Source: Sindora glabra
Taxonomy: Eukaryota; Streptophyta; Magnoliopsida; Fabales; Fabaceae
Direction: 5' to 3'
DNA: 64,000 nt
NCBI GenBank assembly: GCA_020226215.1
Contig: CM035225.1
Location: 13,961,868-14,025,867 of the forward strand
In this document: in pieces, positions 37,747-51,046 of the stretch
Position numbering within the stretch: the stretch's first letter is position 1
How the letters are laid out: every line of letters begins with the position of its first letter
Made by a program: the position numbers and the translations under genes
The notes under the pieces: generated by a model
What the model saw: the letters and a program-made list of their open reading frames with translations, nothing else
Database searches by the model: none
What the model was told of the DNA's origin: nothing

Positions 37747-40700
37747 GGTTAAAACTGAATAATTGCACTACTAAAAATCGAATAACTGAACTTTTGAAGG
37801 GGAAAAACCTACATTTCTCGCAAAACGAGTCCAATATTGTATGTTTGAGCTAGAAACTCATCGAACCTAAAAACTTGAGTTTCAGCTTAAACTCGGTCAA
37901 ACACAAATATACAATTAGTCTAAATTTCTTATGAATCTAAGGGGGCTTGCATAAACTTAAATAACCTTTTATATGCGTGTGAGAGCTTGAAGAATATATT
38001 AAGAAAAAGAAGAATTTTTATGTAAAAGATAAGAAAAGTGAATCGTAGGCATTAGATCTTATATTAATAATTTATATGATCATTTAAAAAAATTATATGA
38101 CTTTAAATTTTAATCTCAATAATTTAATGTTACATTTGATGGTTATAATTAACTCTTCTCACAAAATGCTCTTTTCATTTAATATGCTTTCTATAAACCT
38201 AAGCCCTAAATTTAACTTTTTATTCATAAATTAATAATATAAAATTATATATTATACTATATATATTGCATTTACATAGTTTAAATAAAATATAAAAATA
38301 AAAAATTTATTTTACAGTTAGGTTCATTTATATTTTTGAATGATTCAAATCAAATAATAAAAAATTTATACTTAATAAATATATTAATAAATTTGATTTA
38401 TTTAAGCTCAATTTATTTAAAATTGAATTTGAATTAAATATTTTATAAATTAATTTTAAATTACTCATGAATGACTCAACTGAATGTTAGTTTAAATATG
38501 AATTTATACATAATTATGAGGTGATTGTTATTTGTAATTACTGCTATATAACCAATATCTTTGTACATATTGAGTTTAAACATGCATTTTATTATTAGAC
38601 GGTTGAGACCGGCAAGTGGCGTTAGATGCTGCTAAGTGATCTAGTCTCGTATCTAGTCTAGTTATTTGACATTTGCAAGTTTTTCATAAATATCCTGAAC
38701 CTAAACTTACGTTTAGTCCAGTAGCGATGTTGCGATTTGTGATCATAAATTAACTTGTGTAATCAACTTTACTGTAAAATTGCAAATAGGCCGTAGATAG
38801 ATAGATATCCGATAAAGTTAACATCAATATTTATTTTAATAGAGTAATATTTTTAAAATTATATAAAAATTAAGATGATTAATAAAAAAATATAACTAAT
38901 ATTTATTTGAGCATTGTGATATTTTTAAAATTAAAATAATAAATTATAAATATAATTGACATCTATTTAAATGTGATAGCATTTTTTAAAATTGTTAAAA
39001 AATTTAAGATGTTAATTTTTTATTTAACTAACAGCAAAATATATGATACTTAAAGTTTGTTATAAAAATAAAGAAATTTAATATATTAATCTTTTAAAAT
39101 TAATGGATGTTCAAAGGATTGTAAAATCTAGTAAAAAAATGTTAAACTTTAATACCTTAGTCTTAAGGGATATCTAAAGTTATGTTATTTACAAGAATAT
39201 AGGGAAGTTACAAAAGCTAAAGACATCAATTTTACATATTACTATTGTTTAAAGATATTTCAAATGATTGGTTAAAAAATATGATAATAAATGCATTAAT
39301 TTTATACTTAACTAACGTTTAAAGTTGTGGTAGTGGTGATATTTTCATACTCTAAATAAAACACATCTTTTTTTTTCTCATTATTACTCTTATTCTCCTT
39401 CTTATTTATTTTCAAACTTAATCTCTATCTTCATCTATCACCCTTTATAGAACTCTAAATTTCACTCCATCCTCCACTTTACATTAGTCAATTATATCAT
39501 CAAATACAAAGTAAGTGTCTTATCTTAAGTCACTAATTCAAAACATATTTTTCTTGCTTTTATTTTTTAAATCTTCGTATCTTTCATTTCTTTGATTTTT
39601 GCATAATTTTTTTAAAGATCTTTGTTTGCATTTTTTTGTATAACTTTTAAGATTATATCTGGGTTTTAAGTATTTATTATATATTTAATATAGTGGAATC
39701 TAAAATTGGACAAATAGTGATGAGAAATAGAGAAAAAGTAAAAAGAAAATTGTAAAAATCCATTTTCATGATTATGAAAAGGTAAATTGCCTTCAACTAT
39801 TTTCAAATGGATAGATTTTAAAAGATTATATGAAATTAAAAAAATCTCTCCAAATGGATAATAGAGTATAAAATTATAACTTTTCAAAATTTTTAACTCA
39901 AAATATATATTTTTAATATAATGCAGATTTTATTTAATTTTTATTGCAAATATTCTTATGGGAAAGCCAGTAACTAATTTTAAAAAAATATTAACAAATA
40001 TTTCACATTGAATTTTTAACTAAAAATTGATGTGAAATATAAAAATAATATTTAAAAAAAAGACATCAATTTTAAAAACTAGCATAAAATGCAAAGAAAA
40101 GACATTGATATTTTTAAAAAATGATATGATAACTTTTTTTTCATATTAGATATATAATTGATGTCAATATAAATATATAACAATGTCCAATTAGATGTTG
40201 GTTAAAAATCAATATATAATCTATTAAATACTCAACATCTATTTGTAATCCTAGAATTGTATGGTTGTGACTTGTAAATGATACTACTCTCTTTCTTTAA
40301 TTAGATTGATCTGTCTACTAGTACTCCTCAGCCAAATGATAAATTTTTATATGCTCCAACTATATTTATAACACATACTTTTAGTCATGTCTAATAAGAA
40401 AATATTGATAATTGTCAATTTTATATAAATTTTTTAATATTTTAAAAATTAAAAATTAAAAATTTTTATTATTCAATTGTCAGTTTTCTAAAATTTATAT
40501 ATATTAGAAGTCTGGTTTTTTAATTTTTAAGCATTAAAATTATAAATTTTAATAATTTAAGGAAGGGATTAGTTTTTTTTTTTGGTACAGAGATTTAAGG
40601 AAGGGGTTAGTTGGGCATTAGAGAATACCTCCAATCCTAACCGCATTTTTTGTGGCCTACGGGACCCATGCGCAGTCATTAACATCAATCAATTCCATTT

Positions 40701-41717
40701 TCCTATTTCATTTCAATAATACTTTTGGTTTTCCTCACTTCTTAATAGGACATGGCCTGCTAGTAGTTAGCAAATGTTTGTCTTATTTTCAAGACAAATT
40801 AAACCGTGTTCCTTTTTATAATCCTTTTATAATTATTATTTCCGTGGGCTAGCAAACGGACTATACTGCAATCCATGGGAAATCAAACAACATAATCAAA
40901 TTTGTAATATATCATCAGAACGATGGATGGAATTTATTGATACTTTTTTTTATAATTAAATCAATAATAAATAATAAAATAATATTTTTTTAAAAATGAA
41001 AGTAATGCATACTTTATATAAGAATTTTTCGATAATGTGATTGAAAAGTAATTGTTAATTAATTATCTTCGTAACCTAAAAAAAATACAAGTATTCATCA
41101 AATTCCATGATGAGAATCTTGTTAATTATTAGGATTAAGTTTTGTCCTTTATTGTCTAGAGTTTGACCCCGGCCGGCCGCCTAAGTGTGCTTTAAAATTC
41201 ATCAAGACGGCACATCGGTTGTATCAGTCAAAACGGGCTGCCCTTTAGTTAGCAGATTTTACTGTTTCTTTCATATTCAATGGAAGAATCGCACAACTGT
41301 ATTCTATCTTCCTTGGTCTAATATTTGATTAATTATGGGATAACTTAACAACTTCCTCTTTAGACTTTATAAATCACGTTTAGTAGTAGGATGTTTTTAT
41401 TTTGACAAAAAATATTTTTTTTATAAAATATTATTATAAAATATTAAAATAATGAAATGTATTTTATTTTATTTATTTAATATAAAATATGAAAAATAAT
41501 TTCTTCCATTTTAAAAAAATTATTTTTTCCTACTATCATATTTTTTATATTTTTTTAAACCATCAATCACTACAAGAATATGGAGCATTTTTGACAATTT
41601 TTTTCGACGAACACTTTTAATTATCAAAATATATATCACATTCCAAGTTGTGATGTTATCTATTTTGAAAATTACCATAGTCGATGGTAACTTTTAATTG
41701 TTAAAATATAAGTAGCA

Positions 41718-41720
<3 letters not shown>

Positions 41721-41753
<33 letters not shown>
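41721..41753. repeat. (TA)n microsatellite
   Basis: A TA run of about 16 units. Confidence 0.95.
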
Positions 41754-41755
<2 letters not shown>

Positions 41756-42824
41756 AACAATATTTTTTACAGAAATTTTTTTTAATAAAATAAATGAAAC
41801 TCTGGTTTGGATTTAATTGCAATAGGAGTTTTCTTGTTCTACTATATACAAAATTAAAATTTTGGTATTATTATTTATTATATTTTGACATTTTGATAAA
41901 TTAAAATTTTTATTTTTTTAATTTTAACATTACTTTACAATGATGTTAATATATTTGGTTTGTCAAAGCAATAATACAGGAATCTTATTATCTTAACACT
42001 ATACACAATAATAACAAACAGGAAATTTTTCTATAGTACAATTTGTTGTAAAAAAAAATTCAGAATCCTTCAAACTTGCCCAAACGTTTACATGATGTCA
42101 CGATTAAGTTGGCCTAGATACTCGATTAATGATTTTTTCCCAAGGCAAATACTATTAATAATCCTCGAAGCTCTCGAAATTATAGATAAACATTAATTAT
42201 CTATTTTTAATTAATCAGATTTAATGTTTTATTTTTATTTTTGTAATATAATAAATAATAATACATTATTTTAACTTTGCTATATTTTCTTATCCCTCAA
42301 AAAATTGATATTTTCTTATGAAGTATAATCTATTATTAATCAATCCAGAAATTTAAAGGCGCTTATTTATATCAAGTTTAGCAAAATTATTACAAGTTCT
42401 CATAAATTTTAACTTACATGGAGGAGGACCAAGCTCTCTTGTTATTTAAAATTAATTTCTAACAGTAAAATTAATATAAGCTTACCGGTTCGAAACCCAA
42501 CCGCATAAATTCGAAATAGTATAATATTAGTAATTCTACGAAAATGAAATTTAAAATTACTTTTCGAATATAAATTAATAAACCGTCGACTATATATAGA
42601 ATCATAAGATATATTTATAAAATTTAATTCAATTGATATGAAAATTTTAAAATTCAATTTTGAATTCTATATTCTTTGAATATATCTTTTTCTATATAAT
42701 ATTTGTAACTCTTGCAACGCTTGAAGGTTCCTGCATCTAACAAATTATCATTAACATTTAAATAATGATTATTAAACACAAGTTCAAACAAAAGTTCCAG
42801 ATATATCAAGTTCTTCTTCACCAC

Positions 42825-42833
42825 TATATATAG
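42825..42833 (+). promoter_or_regulatory. Probable TATA box of the DnaJ gene
   Basis: TATATATAG lies 62 bp before the start codon. A short leader ending AAAGAGCAACAATGG follows, a good plant start context. Confidence 0.7.
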
Positions 42834-42894
42834 ACGGATCGAAATGTCCAGTACACGCACTGTGAAAGAGAAAACACAAAACTAAAGAGCAACA

Positions 42895-43425
42895 ATGGAT
42901 ATTTCATCTGTAAGTTTGAGCAATTCGAAGCCATTTCAATGCCTTCCACTCTCAAATAGCCATAAAAAATCTCATCAAACGCTGGCTTCGGTATCATGCA
43001 GAGCCAGAAAGAAGCTGGCCGGCGACGAGGCTGAGGCCGCCATTAACAATGGCAGCAGCAGCAACAACAACAACTTCTACAAGATACTGTCTCTAAGCTC
43101 CAAGAACGCAACCATGGAGGAGATAAAGAGAGCTTACAGAACGATGGCGCTTCGATATCATCCGGACGCCTGCCGCGATCCCTCGATGAAGGAGGAATGC
43201 GGGAGGATGTTTGTGCAGCTCAATGCGGCGTACGAGACGCTGAAAAACCCTAAACTTCGTGCTGAGTATGATTTTAAATTGATGGGTTTGAGTGGTGTTG
43301 GTGATGAAAGGTGGAGGAGAAGGTGGGAGGAGCAAATAGTTGAGCTGAAGATGAGGTCTGCTAGAGGTATGTCACAGAAGGAGGGATCATGGGGAAGGAG
43401 GATGAGGGCTAGAAATAAGAATTAA
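42895..43425 (+). CDS. Small chloroplast-type J-domain protein (DnaJ 20/DnaJ 11-like), single exon
   Basis: A 176-residue intronless gene. Residues 1-38 are rich in Ser, Lys and hydroxylated residues, with SVSCRARKK near the end, like a plastid transit peptide. A Gly/Ser/Asn-rich stretch (about 50-60) leads into a J domain (about 60-127). The domain has FYKILSLS, a basic helix (EEIKRAYRTMALRYHPD), the HPD triplet at 89-91 that stimulates Hsp70 ATPase, and the helix-III signature LNAAYETLKNPKLRAEYD. There is no Gly/Phe region and no zinc-finger, so it is type III (DnaJ C class). The basic tail (RWRRRWEEQIVEL, then GSWGRRMRARN) is typical of the DnaJ 20/DnaJ 11 plastid group, which delivers clients to stromal Hsp70 or acts in stress. 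Localisation and partner are inferred from the family. Confidence 0.94.
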   Translation: MDISSVSLSNSKPFQCLPLSNSHKKSHQTLASVSCRARKKLAGDEAEAAINNGSSSNNNNFYKILSLSSKNATMEEIKRAYRTMALRYHPDACRDPSMKEECGRMFVQLNAAYETLKNPKLRAEYDFKLMGLSGVGDERWRRRWEEQIVELKMRSARGMSQKEGSWGRRMRARNKN

Positions 43426-43590
43426 TTTAGTTTTTTGATGTCTTTTTTAATCTTTTGCTTAATTAGTTCATGTTGATTTGTTAGGTAATAAGTTAGATTT
43501 ATGGATTACTCATTCAATTATATTGTAGTTTTGTTAGAAGAAGAAGAAAAGAGGGTAGCTAGAATAAATACACGTGTTAATTTTTTTTTT

Positions 43591-43704
43591 TAAATCTGGA
43601 ACTGACTTTAGTATTAACATGTACAAATCTATTCCAAATTTGACTTTAAATCTGGAACTGACTTTAAATACTCTTTAACATGTACAAATCTATTCCAAAT
43701 TTGA
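43591..43704. repeat. ~58 bp tandem duplication in the DnaJ 3' flank
   Basis: TAAATCTGGAACTGACTTTA and AACATGTACAAATCTATTCC each occur twice (starts 43591/43647 and about 43616/43676), giving two units of 56-60 bp. It lies about 170 bp after the stop codon, possibly within or just past the 3' UTR. Confidence 0.88.
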
Positions 43705-43928
43705 ATAAATTACATCGCTTTAAAAATATTGATATAAGGTAATCACAATTATTAGTGGGAGAGGGCTAAAATAGAAGAAGAATAACAGAAGGTAATTACT
43801 ATTACTAATGAGAGGACACTTAATTAAAAATAAAGAGAATAATAAAAATGATATTCAAACTCCCTAACTTTCATACTTACCCATTGGTAAGCATATTATC
43901 GTAGCATTACCTTAATAACGATAACTCT

Positions 43929-44511
43929 ATTTGATAATTAGTTGATTCAATTAACTATTAGTTAATAGTTTATTGTATTAATAAATTTGACCAGTTAATA
44001 ATATTAACTGTTTAAATAAAGATGTTTGATAAAATTAACTATTTCCTATTAATTATTTATATATAAAATGACATATAAGAATGCTTGTATATTTTATAAT
44101 TTATTTAAATATTTTTTTACTTTAATAATATTTTAGATGTATCATATGATTTATCAAATTAAATTTTAAGTTTATTTATTATATTTCTTAAAAAATAAAT
44201 TATTATATTTCATAAATATTTTATAAAAATTAATAATTATTATTTAGTATATTTATTTGGTCTTTTTTTAGTATGGATATAAATGAAAATAGATATATTA
44301 TTTAAGAATAATATTATATTTTTATAAACTCATTATCAAAAACTAATTGAAAATGATGGGTTCACTAACTTTTTTAGATTAGCTAATTGAGGTGCAATTA
44401 ATTAATTTAATAAATTATTTGACAAATAATTAAATTAGTTTATTGGTTCACTTAAATAATTAAATACTATTAAATCATCTAAAAGTTAACTAAAAAACTT
44501 TTTATCAAACA
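43929..44511. mobile_element. MITE-like AT-rich element, relative of 16.8-17.8 kb
   Basis: The left end TATTTGATAATTAGTTGATT and the right end read inward (TGTTTGATAAAAAGTTTTTT) form an imperfect inverted repeat of about 28 bp. The left interior matches the element at 16,802. No target duplication was convincing and nothing coding is present. Confidence 0.6.
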
Positions 44512-44563
44512 CTTTTAATGTCTTCGCTGGAATAATCATCTGCCCAGTTAGAGTGATTGTATG

Positions 44564-44838
44564 ACTTTAAAAAAATTCTAATATATTTTTCATATTTATT
44601 TTTGTGTTGTAGAACAATAGATATCTGAAAATTTGAGAGGTCATTTGATTCATCTCAATAGCATGAGAAGTTCTATTTCTTGGGAAATAGAAAACTGGTA
44701 ACTTTAAAAAAAATTTAATATATTTTTCACATTTATTTTTGTGCTATATAACGATAGATATCTAGAAATTTGAAAGGTCATTTGATTTGTCTCAATAGTA
44801 TGGGAAGTTTTATTTCTTGTAAAATAGAAAACTAGTGA
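44564..44838. repeat. 137 bp tandem duplication covering a MITE left end
   Basis: ACTTTAAAAAAA starts units at 44564 and 44701. Each contains TTTTTGTG, AGATATCT and then GGTCATTTGATTYRTCTCAA. The two copies differ by scattered substitutions. Confidence 0.88.
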
Positions 44839-45270
44839 ATTATTTGGTTAGTCATTATCTCATAAACTGTAGGAAATAGAATTTTCTAGAAAGCTCTACT
44901 TTTCACAAAACATAAGAAGTCACTTACCCACCTCCTCCTTAGGTAAGTTCTATTTTCTATATTATTTATAGATATAATAATAAAATAATTTTGATTAAAT
45001 TTAATTAATGACAACTAAAATTTATTATTTTATACTATAATAATATTAGGAATATAATAGTTATTTTATTAATACTTCCTAGGATATTCAAAGTTGAATC
45101 AAACAAGATATAAGAAGTTACTTCTAAGGAAATATCACTTTCTATGTATTAATTAAATAATTTTAAGTACTTCTTAAGAAATTTACATAAAAAGTTATTT
45201 TTTAAGAAATTCAATTTTCTATGAAAAGTCATTTCTAAAAAATAACTTTTTATATGAATCAAACGATTTC
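44639..45270. mobile_element. MITE with ATTTGATTCAT termini
   Basis: The left terminus GGTCATTTGATTCAT (44639; repeated at 44776 because of the tandem duplication) pairs with ATGAATCAAACGATTTC at 45254-45270 as an inverted repeat. The interior carries shorter inverted words (AAGTTCTATTTCT and AGAAATTCAATTTTC types) and no coding residues. It is a non-autonomous DNA element. Confidence 0.7.
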
Positions 45271-47838
45271 TAAGATTGTAGTTGAAGGAGTCTTAATTCA
45301 ATTCTTCCAACAATAATTGATTATTTAAATGTTAGTGTGTTATAAGTGAATGTGAACGATGGCATAAACCTCTCAAGCATCTATTACATAGTTTGGTGCA
45401 AGAACAATGCTTAGCATCTCACACGTAAAATTCGATTAATATATTTATAGATGAGGAATTATTAACTTATTTATACCAAATTGTTTCTCAGGACTTACAA
45501 TGGTGCTTTTGTTTCATTATTTGTTTTTTTATATATATTTGCTCAAGTTGGTTCTCTGACGATAACAAGGGCAGAAAAATGGAAATTATAAAGACAGGAA
45601 CTATTAGATTTTCTGGCACAGTTACCTTCCACACAGTCACCTTTGCAAATCCATTGCTTTAATCTCCAGCCCAAGTGATCTGTGTGCCCTCATAAAAAAA
45701 TTTATATAAATTTATCTTAACCAAAGTAAGATTTACTCAATTTCCCAAAAAAAGTTTACTCACATTTTTATTTTTATTTTCTTTCTCATAAAAGTGAGAT
45801 AAATAATTAAGTTGCTCTGTTTGAATAACAAACAATGGAAAAAATATCTCTTTTAATTTCAATCAAATAAATACACTTTTTTCCTCTTTGTTGTTAAATA
45901 TTGATTGATTGATAGCATTTAGAGGATCACTTTAGGTCAAACAAGGTAAAGGCAAACAATAAACACAAAGAACCCTCTTTTTGTTTTAACAATTTTATAT
46001 CCGAAATTGTAATAAGTTATTGAAATAATTTTCAAATTATAAAAAAAGTTATAATTTTATTTCTAAATAATAATCTGTGCATTCTCCTATACAAATAACT
46101 TCATCCTTAAATAATGTGAGTGAGCGACAAAGTTATATATATAGGCCATTATTCAAAATGAAATTATAATTTTATATAATTTAAATACCATTTTATCAAT
46201 ATTATATAATTTCAAGACAATGTTATTGATTTTGTCAAGCTATATTCACATCCAGCCAGCTACACACACGTAACTACGTGTAGAGATTTCAGAATGGATT
46301 TAGGCTTACAAGCTTTGCAAACACAATGCGAATACAGGACAATACAAACTTAAAATTTTAGGTTAGTATATTTTGCGGGTTAGCTAATCAAAAGGTTGGA
46401 AGAGATTATTATTTTTAACTCATTAGAAGTGCGAACCTATACGAGGTAGTTCATATAGGCTCAAATCTGTGTAGGCTTAAATTGTTTAGGTCTGTCTCAT
46501 CCATTTAGTGTCTCTAGCTAGAAAATTAATATTCACCACGTCAATAAAAAATTTCCTTTTCTGGTTAAAAATCATTGTGGTATTTTATTGAGGATTTATA
46601 TTTATATTTCTGTATAAATTATGTAATTATATTTAGTGCTGAACATAAAATCTAAGCCTGCTTTAAACTGACCGATCAAAATAGTAAAAAATTTAACTTG
46701 GTCAGCTTATATTAAAACATGGACAATTGTGGTATCAAATTTTAAAAAATTTTAATTTTTTGATTGCGGTCAGATGATACAGTTATAAACCAATTAAAAC
46801 ATCTAGGCTAAAACTAGTTATATGATAGATGTTTATCTCTCATTACAAATGCATCACTAAATTTTTGGGAAATCTGAGTAAAATATATAGACACCTACTT
46901 TTGTAAAACTTGGGAAACATGTGTAATAATATTTACTGCCACTATAAGTTTTGATACGTACTTGTGCTCAACTTTTATAATATTATAATATTTTATTATT
47001 TTAAATTTTATTTAAACCTTCAAATAGAAAAATCGGAGTGAGTCAGTTATTCTTCCATGTTCAACTCTACTTTGACTGCGTTTAAATATATTTCTCTTTA
47101 CTTTTGTTCTATTTTCCTTTTCTTTTCACTCAAAATGGTTTCTTCAGGCACTCCGTTTTTTGCACACAAGTTTTTATAATAAATTGCTCGTTGCAAATCA
47201 AGAATTTGCTTTCGAAGCAAAAACTTTCTCCTTCAAATGATAGCCAATTTGAAAAGTGAATATTTGCTCGGAGATTTGCAACAAATATTTGTAAATTTCT
47301 AGCAAGTACCCGCACATTTTTATGGGAAGAGTTTTTTGTGTTTATAAATAGATTTTTAGTAAGTATATCTAAATTCTAGAAATTTGCCTCTCTTACTGCA
47401 TGAATCATTGTTTGAATGTTGACTATAAATTTTATTTTTTATCCACAAGAATCCATTCAAACCAACATATCCAATTACTTTTCAATTATCTCAAATTTAT
47501 AAGATGCATAGTTGATGATAGATGAATAATAAATAAAATAAATATGACTCCATCAAATTAAAATTTGTTACAAATCTAACCACAACCAACCCGTACTCAC
47601 CCTTAATTATATTTATATTAATGATTCATGAAATATTATCATATACCAAATAATCTTCTGTATTCATATTATCCTAAAGTATTTATAAAAAAAGATAAGA
47701 CACGTGACAATATTTTGTGTGGCATGATTAAGTTCTACTCTATTAGTAATATATAAGAAATGTTCAAATATAAATTCTTTTAACATTTATATTTTGTTTT
47801 TAATGGATGGGCCTAAACTCAAAAAAGAAAACACCAAA
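45271..47838. other. AT-rich intergenic DNA, no gene seen
   Basis: No conserved coding segment. The open frame 47130-47315 has no domain. No tRNA or other RNA gene was recognised. Confidence 0.5.
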
Positions 47839-49392
47839 TTACAAAGTAATACTAGAGGTTGAGCCAACCCTTAGAACATCAGTAGAGATTAAGTATATCA
47901 TGGCCTGAGGTGGAGAATCAAGCACATATATTTCCGGATCCAAATGAACAGTATAATTAGTTAACCAATCAGCGTAGAAGTTTCCTTCCTTGAATACATG
48001 AAGAAGTTCCACCTCCCAATCTCTGTGTAACCATTTCCGGATGGTGGTGATAAAAGAGTGTTTAGTGCTCTCTTGTTTATTCAAACAAGTCAAAAGGGTT
48101 TGAGCATCACTTTCAACTATTAACTTTCTAAAACGCTTCTCCCAGGCTAATTGAAGATCACATAACAAATCCCAACATTCCGCTTCAAAGGCATTGCAAG
48201 ACCCTAGAGGCTTACCCCACATGTCACTAACAATTCCTCCACACCCAACTTTAGAAGAATTCATCTTTGCAGCCCCATCTGAGTTTATTTTCACCCAACC
48301 TTCAAGGAGGAGGATCCCATTTGACTACGATCTGAGCAACAACATCTCCCCAGCCATCAGTTTTAGCTAAACAAGAGTCAACCTCATCTACATAATGCAT
48401 GATGATTCTCACAGGATGGCGCAGCCATGAGAAAAATTCTTGATGGAAGTCTTCGTTTCTTTAAGACTAGAAAAACCAGATATGGAACAATGGCCCACAT
48501 CTCAGCCCAAGTGAGACCTCCTCTATATATCACAATCTCATTAAGATTGGTATTGCACCATGTTTCCAAATCAGCCACCGTGAATTCAGAAAACTGCTCA
48601 CACAAAACTAATTCTTGCCAAACACGAGTTGCCCTGTTGCAGTTACGGATTGCATCGAGATTTGTTTCTGCCAGATGAGAGAAGTCTCTACATGAAATAG
48701 AGCCATTACTCTTTTTCGTTGTTCTCTTCCTTGTCAGAAGTCTGTCATGATAGACTTGCCAAACTAGAGCTTTAACTCTCCGAGAAATGCAAAGTTTCAA
48801 CAGCCTTGTCCACATAGGACCTACGGCAGCCCAAGAGCTCCTCATGATAGCTTTATAAGAACCAGCAACACTGAAAGCACCAGACTTCCCCCCCCCCCCC
48901 CCCACAGCAGTCTATTAGGACCTACGGAATCTTTAAAGGGATACACACAGGCATAACTCTCTGAATAATATCACGTTGTAGTACTTGAAAAAGAAGTCTC
49001 CAGTCCCAGTCAATTGTACAACAAAGTCACGAGTTTTAGACAGAAATTGATCTTTCGCTATATCAACGAATGAGAAATGAGACAGAGGTAATCCCAATCT
49101 CAACCAATCATCTTGCCAGAATGACATCAAGCTGCCATCACCAATTTGCCAACATAAATTTTCTTTGGTTTTTTCCCCATAAAGATGATATATCTCTCCA
49201 AAAAATTGAATCACTGGTTTTGCTATTCACTGACACGAGCCAATCCCCTCTATTGTCGTATGTACCTTTTACGACATCAATCCAAAGACCATCAAAATTC
49301 ATGACAACTATATAACAATCTATATTCTCTGTTTTTTTCCCCCTTCTCTTCTTGGACCATGTTACAGTCATATTTAAGAAAAATAAGTACAA
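47839..49392 (-). pseudogene. 5'-truncated L1-type LINE ORF2: zf-RVT region plus well-preserved RNase H
   Basis: On minus, the right part (49392-48933) encodes text resembling WRDISSLWGKN and WQIGDGSLMSFWQDDWL, typical of the segment after RT. Next, 48905-48384 encodes a zf-RVT-like region (KALVWQVYHDRLLTRKR, then AIRNCNRATRVWQEL). The last frame (48294-47839, 151 residues) is an RNase H-like RVT_3 domain with all four expected acidic residues: D6 (NSDGA), E39 (FEAE), D63 (VESDA) and D109 (FYADW). A one-base shift near 48,305 separates it from the preceding frame, and a 16-C run (48888-48903) disrupts another junction. No RT or endonuclease lies upstream, so this is a truncated insertion. It is less decayed than the other LINE relics here. 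Confidence 0.85.
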
Positions 49393-50340
49393 GATATCTA
49401 TGTGTAGGGAGATTCAAAAATTTTTTTTATGTATACGAACAAAAACCATAATAATAATTAAAAAAAAAAAAAGAGGATGCAAATGTAAATATTAAACAGG
49501 CATAAATTTCTATAACCAAAAGTAACTCAAGATACATAGGAAATATATATATTCCTTAAAGTTGGCAGAGATGAAAAACCATACCACTGGATTCAAGCTT
49601 GTGCATTTAATTTTTAGATTTAGGATTATATTTTAATATTACATTAGTTTTTTTTTTTGTAGATACATACTTTTGTTACTTGGGTGAATTTTTTTTTGTA
49701 TTTTTTTACAACTTCTTTTATCAAAACTTGCATTTTTTTTATATAAAAGAAAATTTTGGAAAAAAAATTATATAACTTTAATTGATGGAATAGTAACTTT
49801 TCGTGTAATTGTTATACATAATTTGTGTAAAAATGTAATTTTTGTGAAAAACTAAAAGAAATTATATACAAAATTACAAATTTTATACTAAACCTTCCTA
49901 AAGCAAGAAAATATTTTAACATCTTCGATTATGTAGCAAACAATTATCCATGATTTTAATCATAATAATATCAATTTATTAATCTTAATTAAAAAAATAA
50001 AAATATAAGATATAATGCTGAGTTTCTATCAAATTTCATGTGTTAAAATTCTTAAATGATCAACTAATATATTATTAATGTTATTAATAAATATACATGT
50101 GCCAATTGTATCAAATTATTCAAAAAAAATAAAGGAGTAACATTGGATTAATTTATTTTGATTTATTTAATCTTACCTAGTGTGTATACAAAGGAAATCA
50201 ATTAAAACCAGCTCCATTTATTTATTCAAATGCATTTACACTATGTTTTCAAAAATTTGTTACAATACATTAGTTGAATACAAAAAAAAAAATTACTGAT
50301 CGGTTCTTTTATAAATATTACTGAATTACAACTTTAATAG
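49393..50340. other. AT-rich spacer, no gene seen
   Basis: Low-complexity A/T sequence with no open frame or repeat of note. Confidence 0.5.
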
Positions 50341-51046
50341 CATGTTTGGTATAATATAATTGAATAAAAAAAATTTTTTTGATAGACGCTATGGAGTGAA
50401 AACATTCATTTCCTAGGGAATATTCATTTCATTAAATGATGAAATCTCCATCCCATAGCAAAAATGTTAGAAAGATTATTTTATCATTTATGGAATGTCT
50501 TTTTAACATTCCCATTCCTTATATTTTTTATATATTTTAATATTATCCTTTATTGATAAATAATAAAATAATATCTTTAATGTCTGTTCTATTCAAATAT
50601 TTTATTAATTATGCTTTTAATAATAAATTTTAAAATAATTTTTTGTATTTTTTATAAAAATTATTTAATATAAAAAAATTTATAAGTTAATTTTTTCATG
50701 CTTTTACTATATGAAGTTTTATGTTAATTATAATTTTGATAATTAAATTTAAAATATAGAACTTTTTATTATTGATCATATCATATATTTTTTATTTAAT
50801 ATATATTATTATTTTGTTATTGCTCAACTGTTAATTATATATATATTCAGTTACAAATAAATAAATAATGACAATATCATTTTTTATATAAATATAGTTC
50901 AACTTTGCACTTTCTTTTTATTTTTAAGGTTATTATTGATACATTTTTCTCCATTTTGTTCTTACAATATTTGTTATACCAAGTATAATTATGAAATGAT
51001 CATACCATTCTTTTCCATTCCATCTCATTCCATGGTACCAAACATG
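50341..51046. mobile_element. MITE with CATGTTTGGTA inverted termini, ~706 bp
   Basis: CATGTTTGGTA at 50341-50351 is matched by TACCAAACATG at 51036-51046. The inner termini continue with partly matching AT-rich and CATTCC-rich sequence, and CATTCC/GGAATG words recur inside. Termini of the form GTTTGGTA are common in plant hAT-like and related MITEs. No clean target duplication was found and there is no transposase. Confidence 0.7.

Larger units (their letters stand above)
35888..42820. other. AT-rich intergenic region, no gene seen
   Basis: Short open frames at 36050-36253, 36412-36648, 36937-37189 and 40652-40852 have no recognisable domain. A 13-C run lies at 36433-36445. An isolated CpG-rich word (CCGGCCGGCCGCC) lies near 41,171. 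A CACTACAAGAATA word at 41,568 resembles a CACTA-transposon terminus, but no partner end was found. Confidence 0.5.

Noticed and set aside
37766..37780. CACTACTAAAAATCG word
   Set aside because: Resembles a CACTA terminus, but no subterminal repeats or partner end were found.
41568..41580. CACTACAAGAATA word like a CACTA transposon terminus
   Set aside because: No inverted partner (ending TTGTAGTG) was found nearby and no transposase; a single end is not enough.
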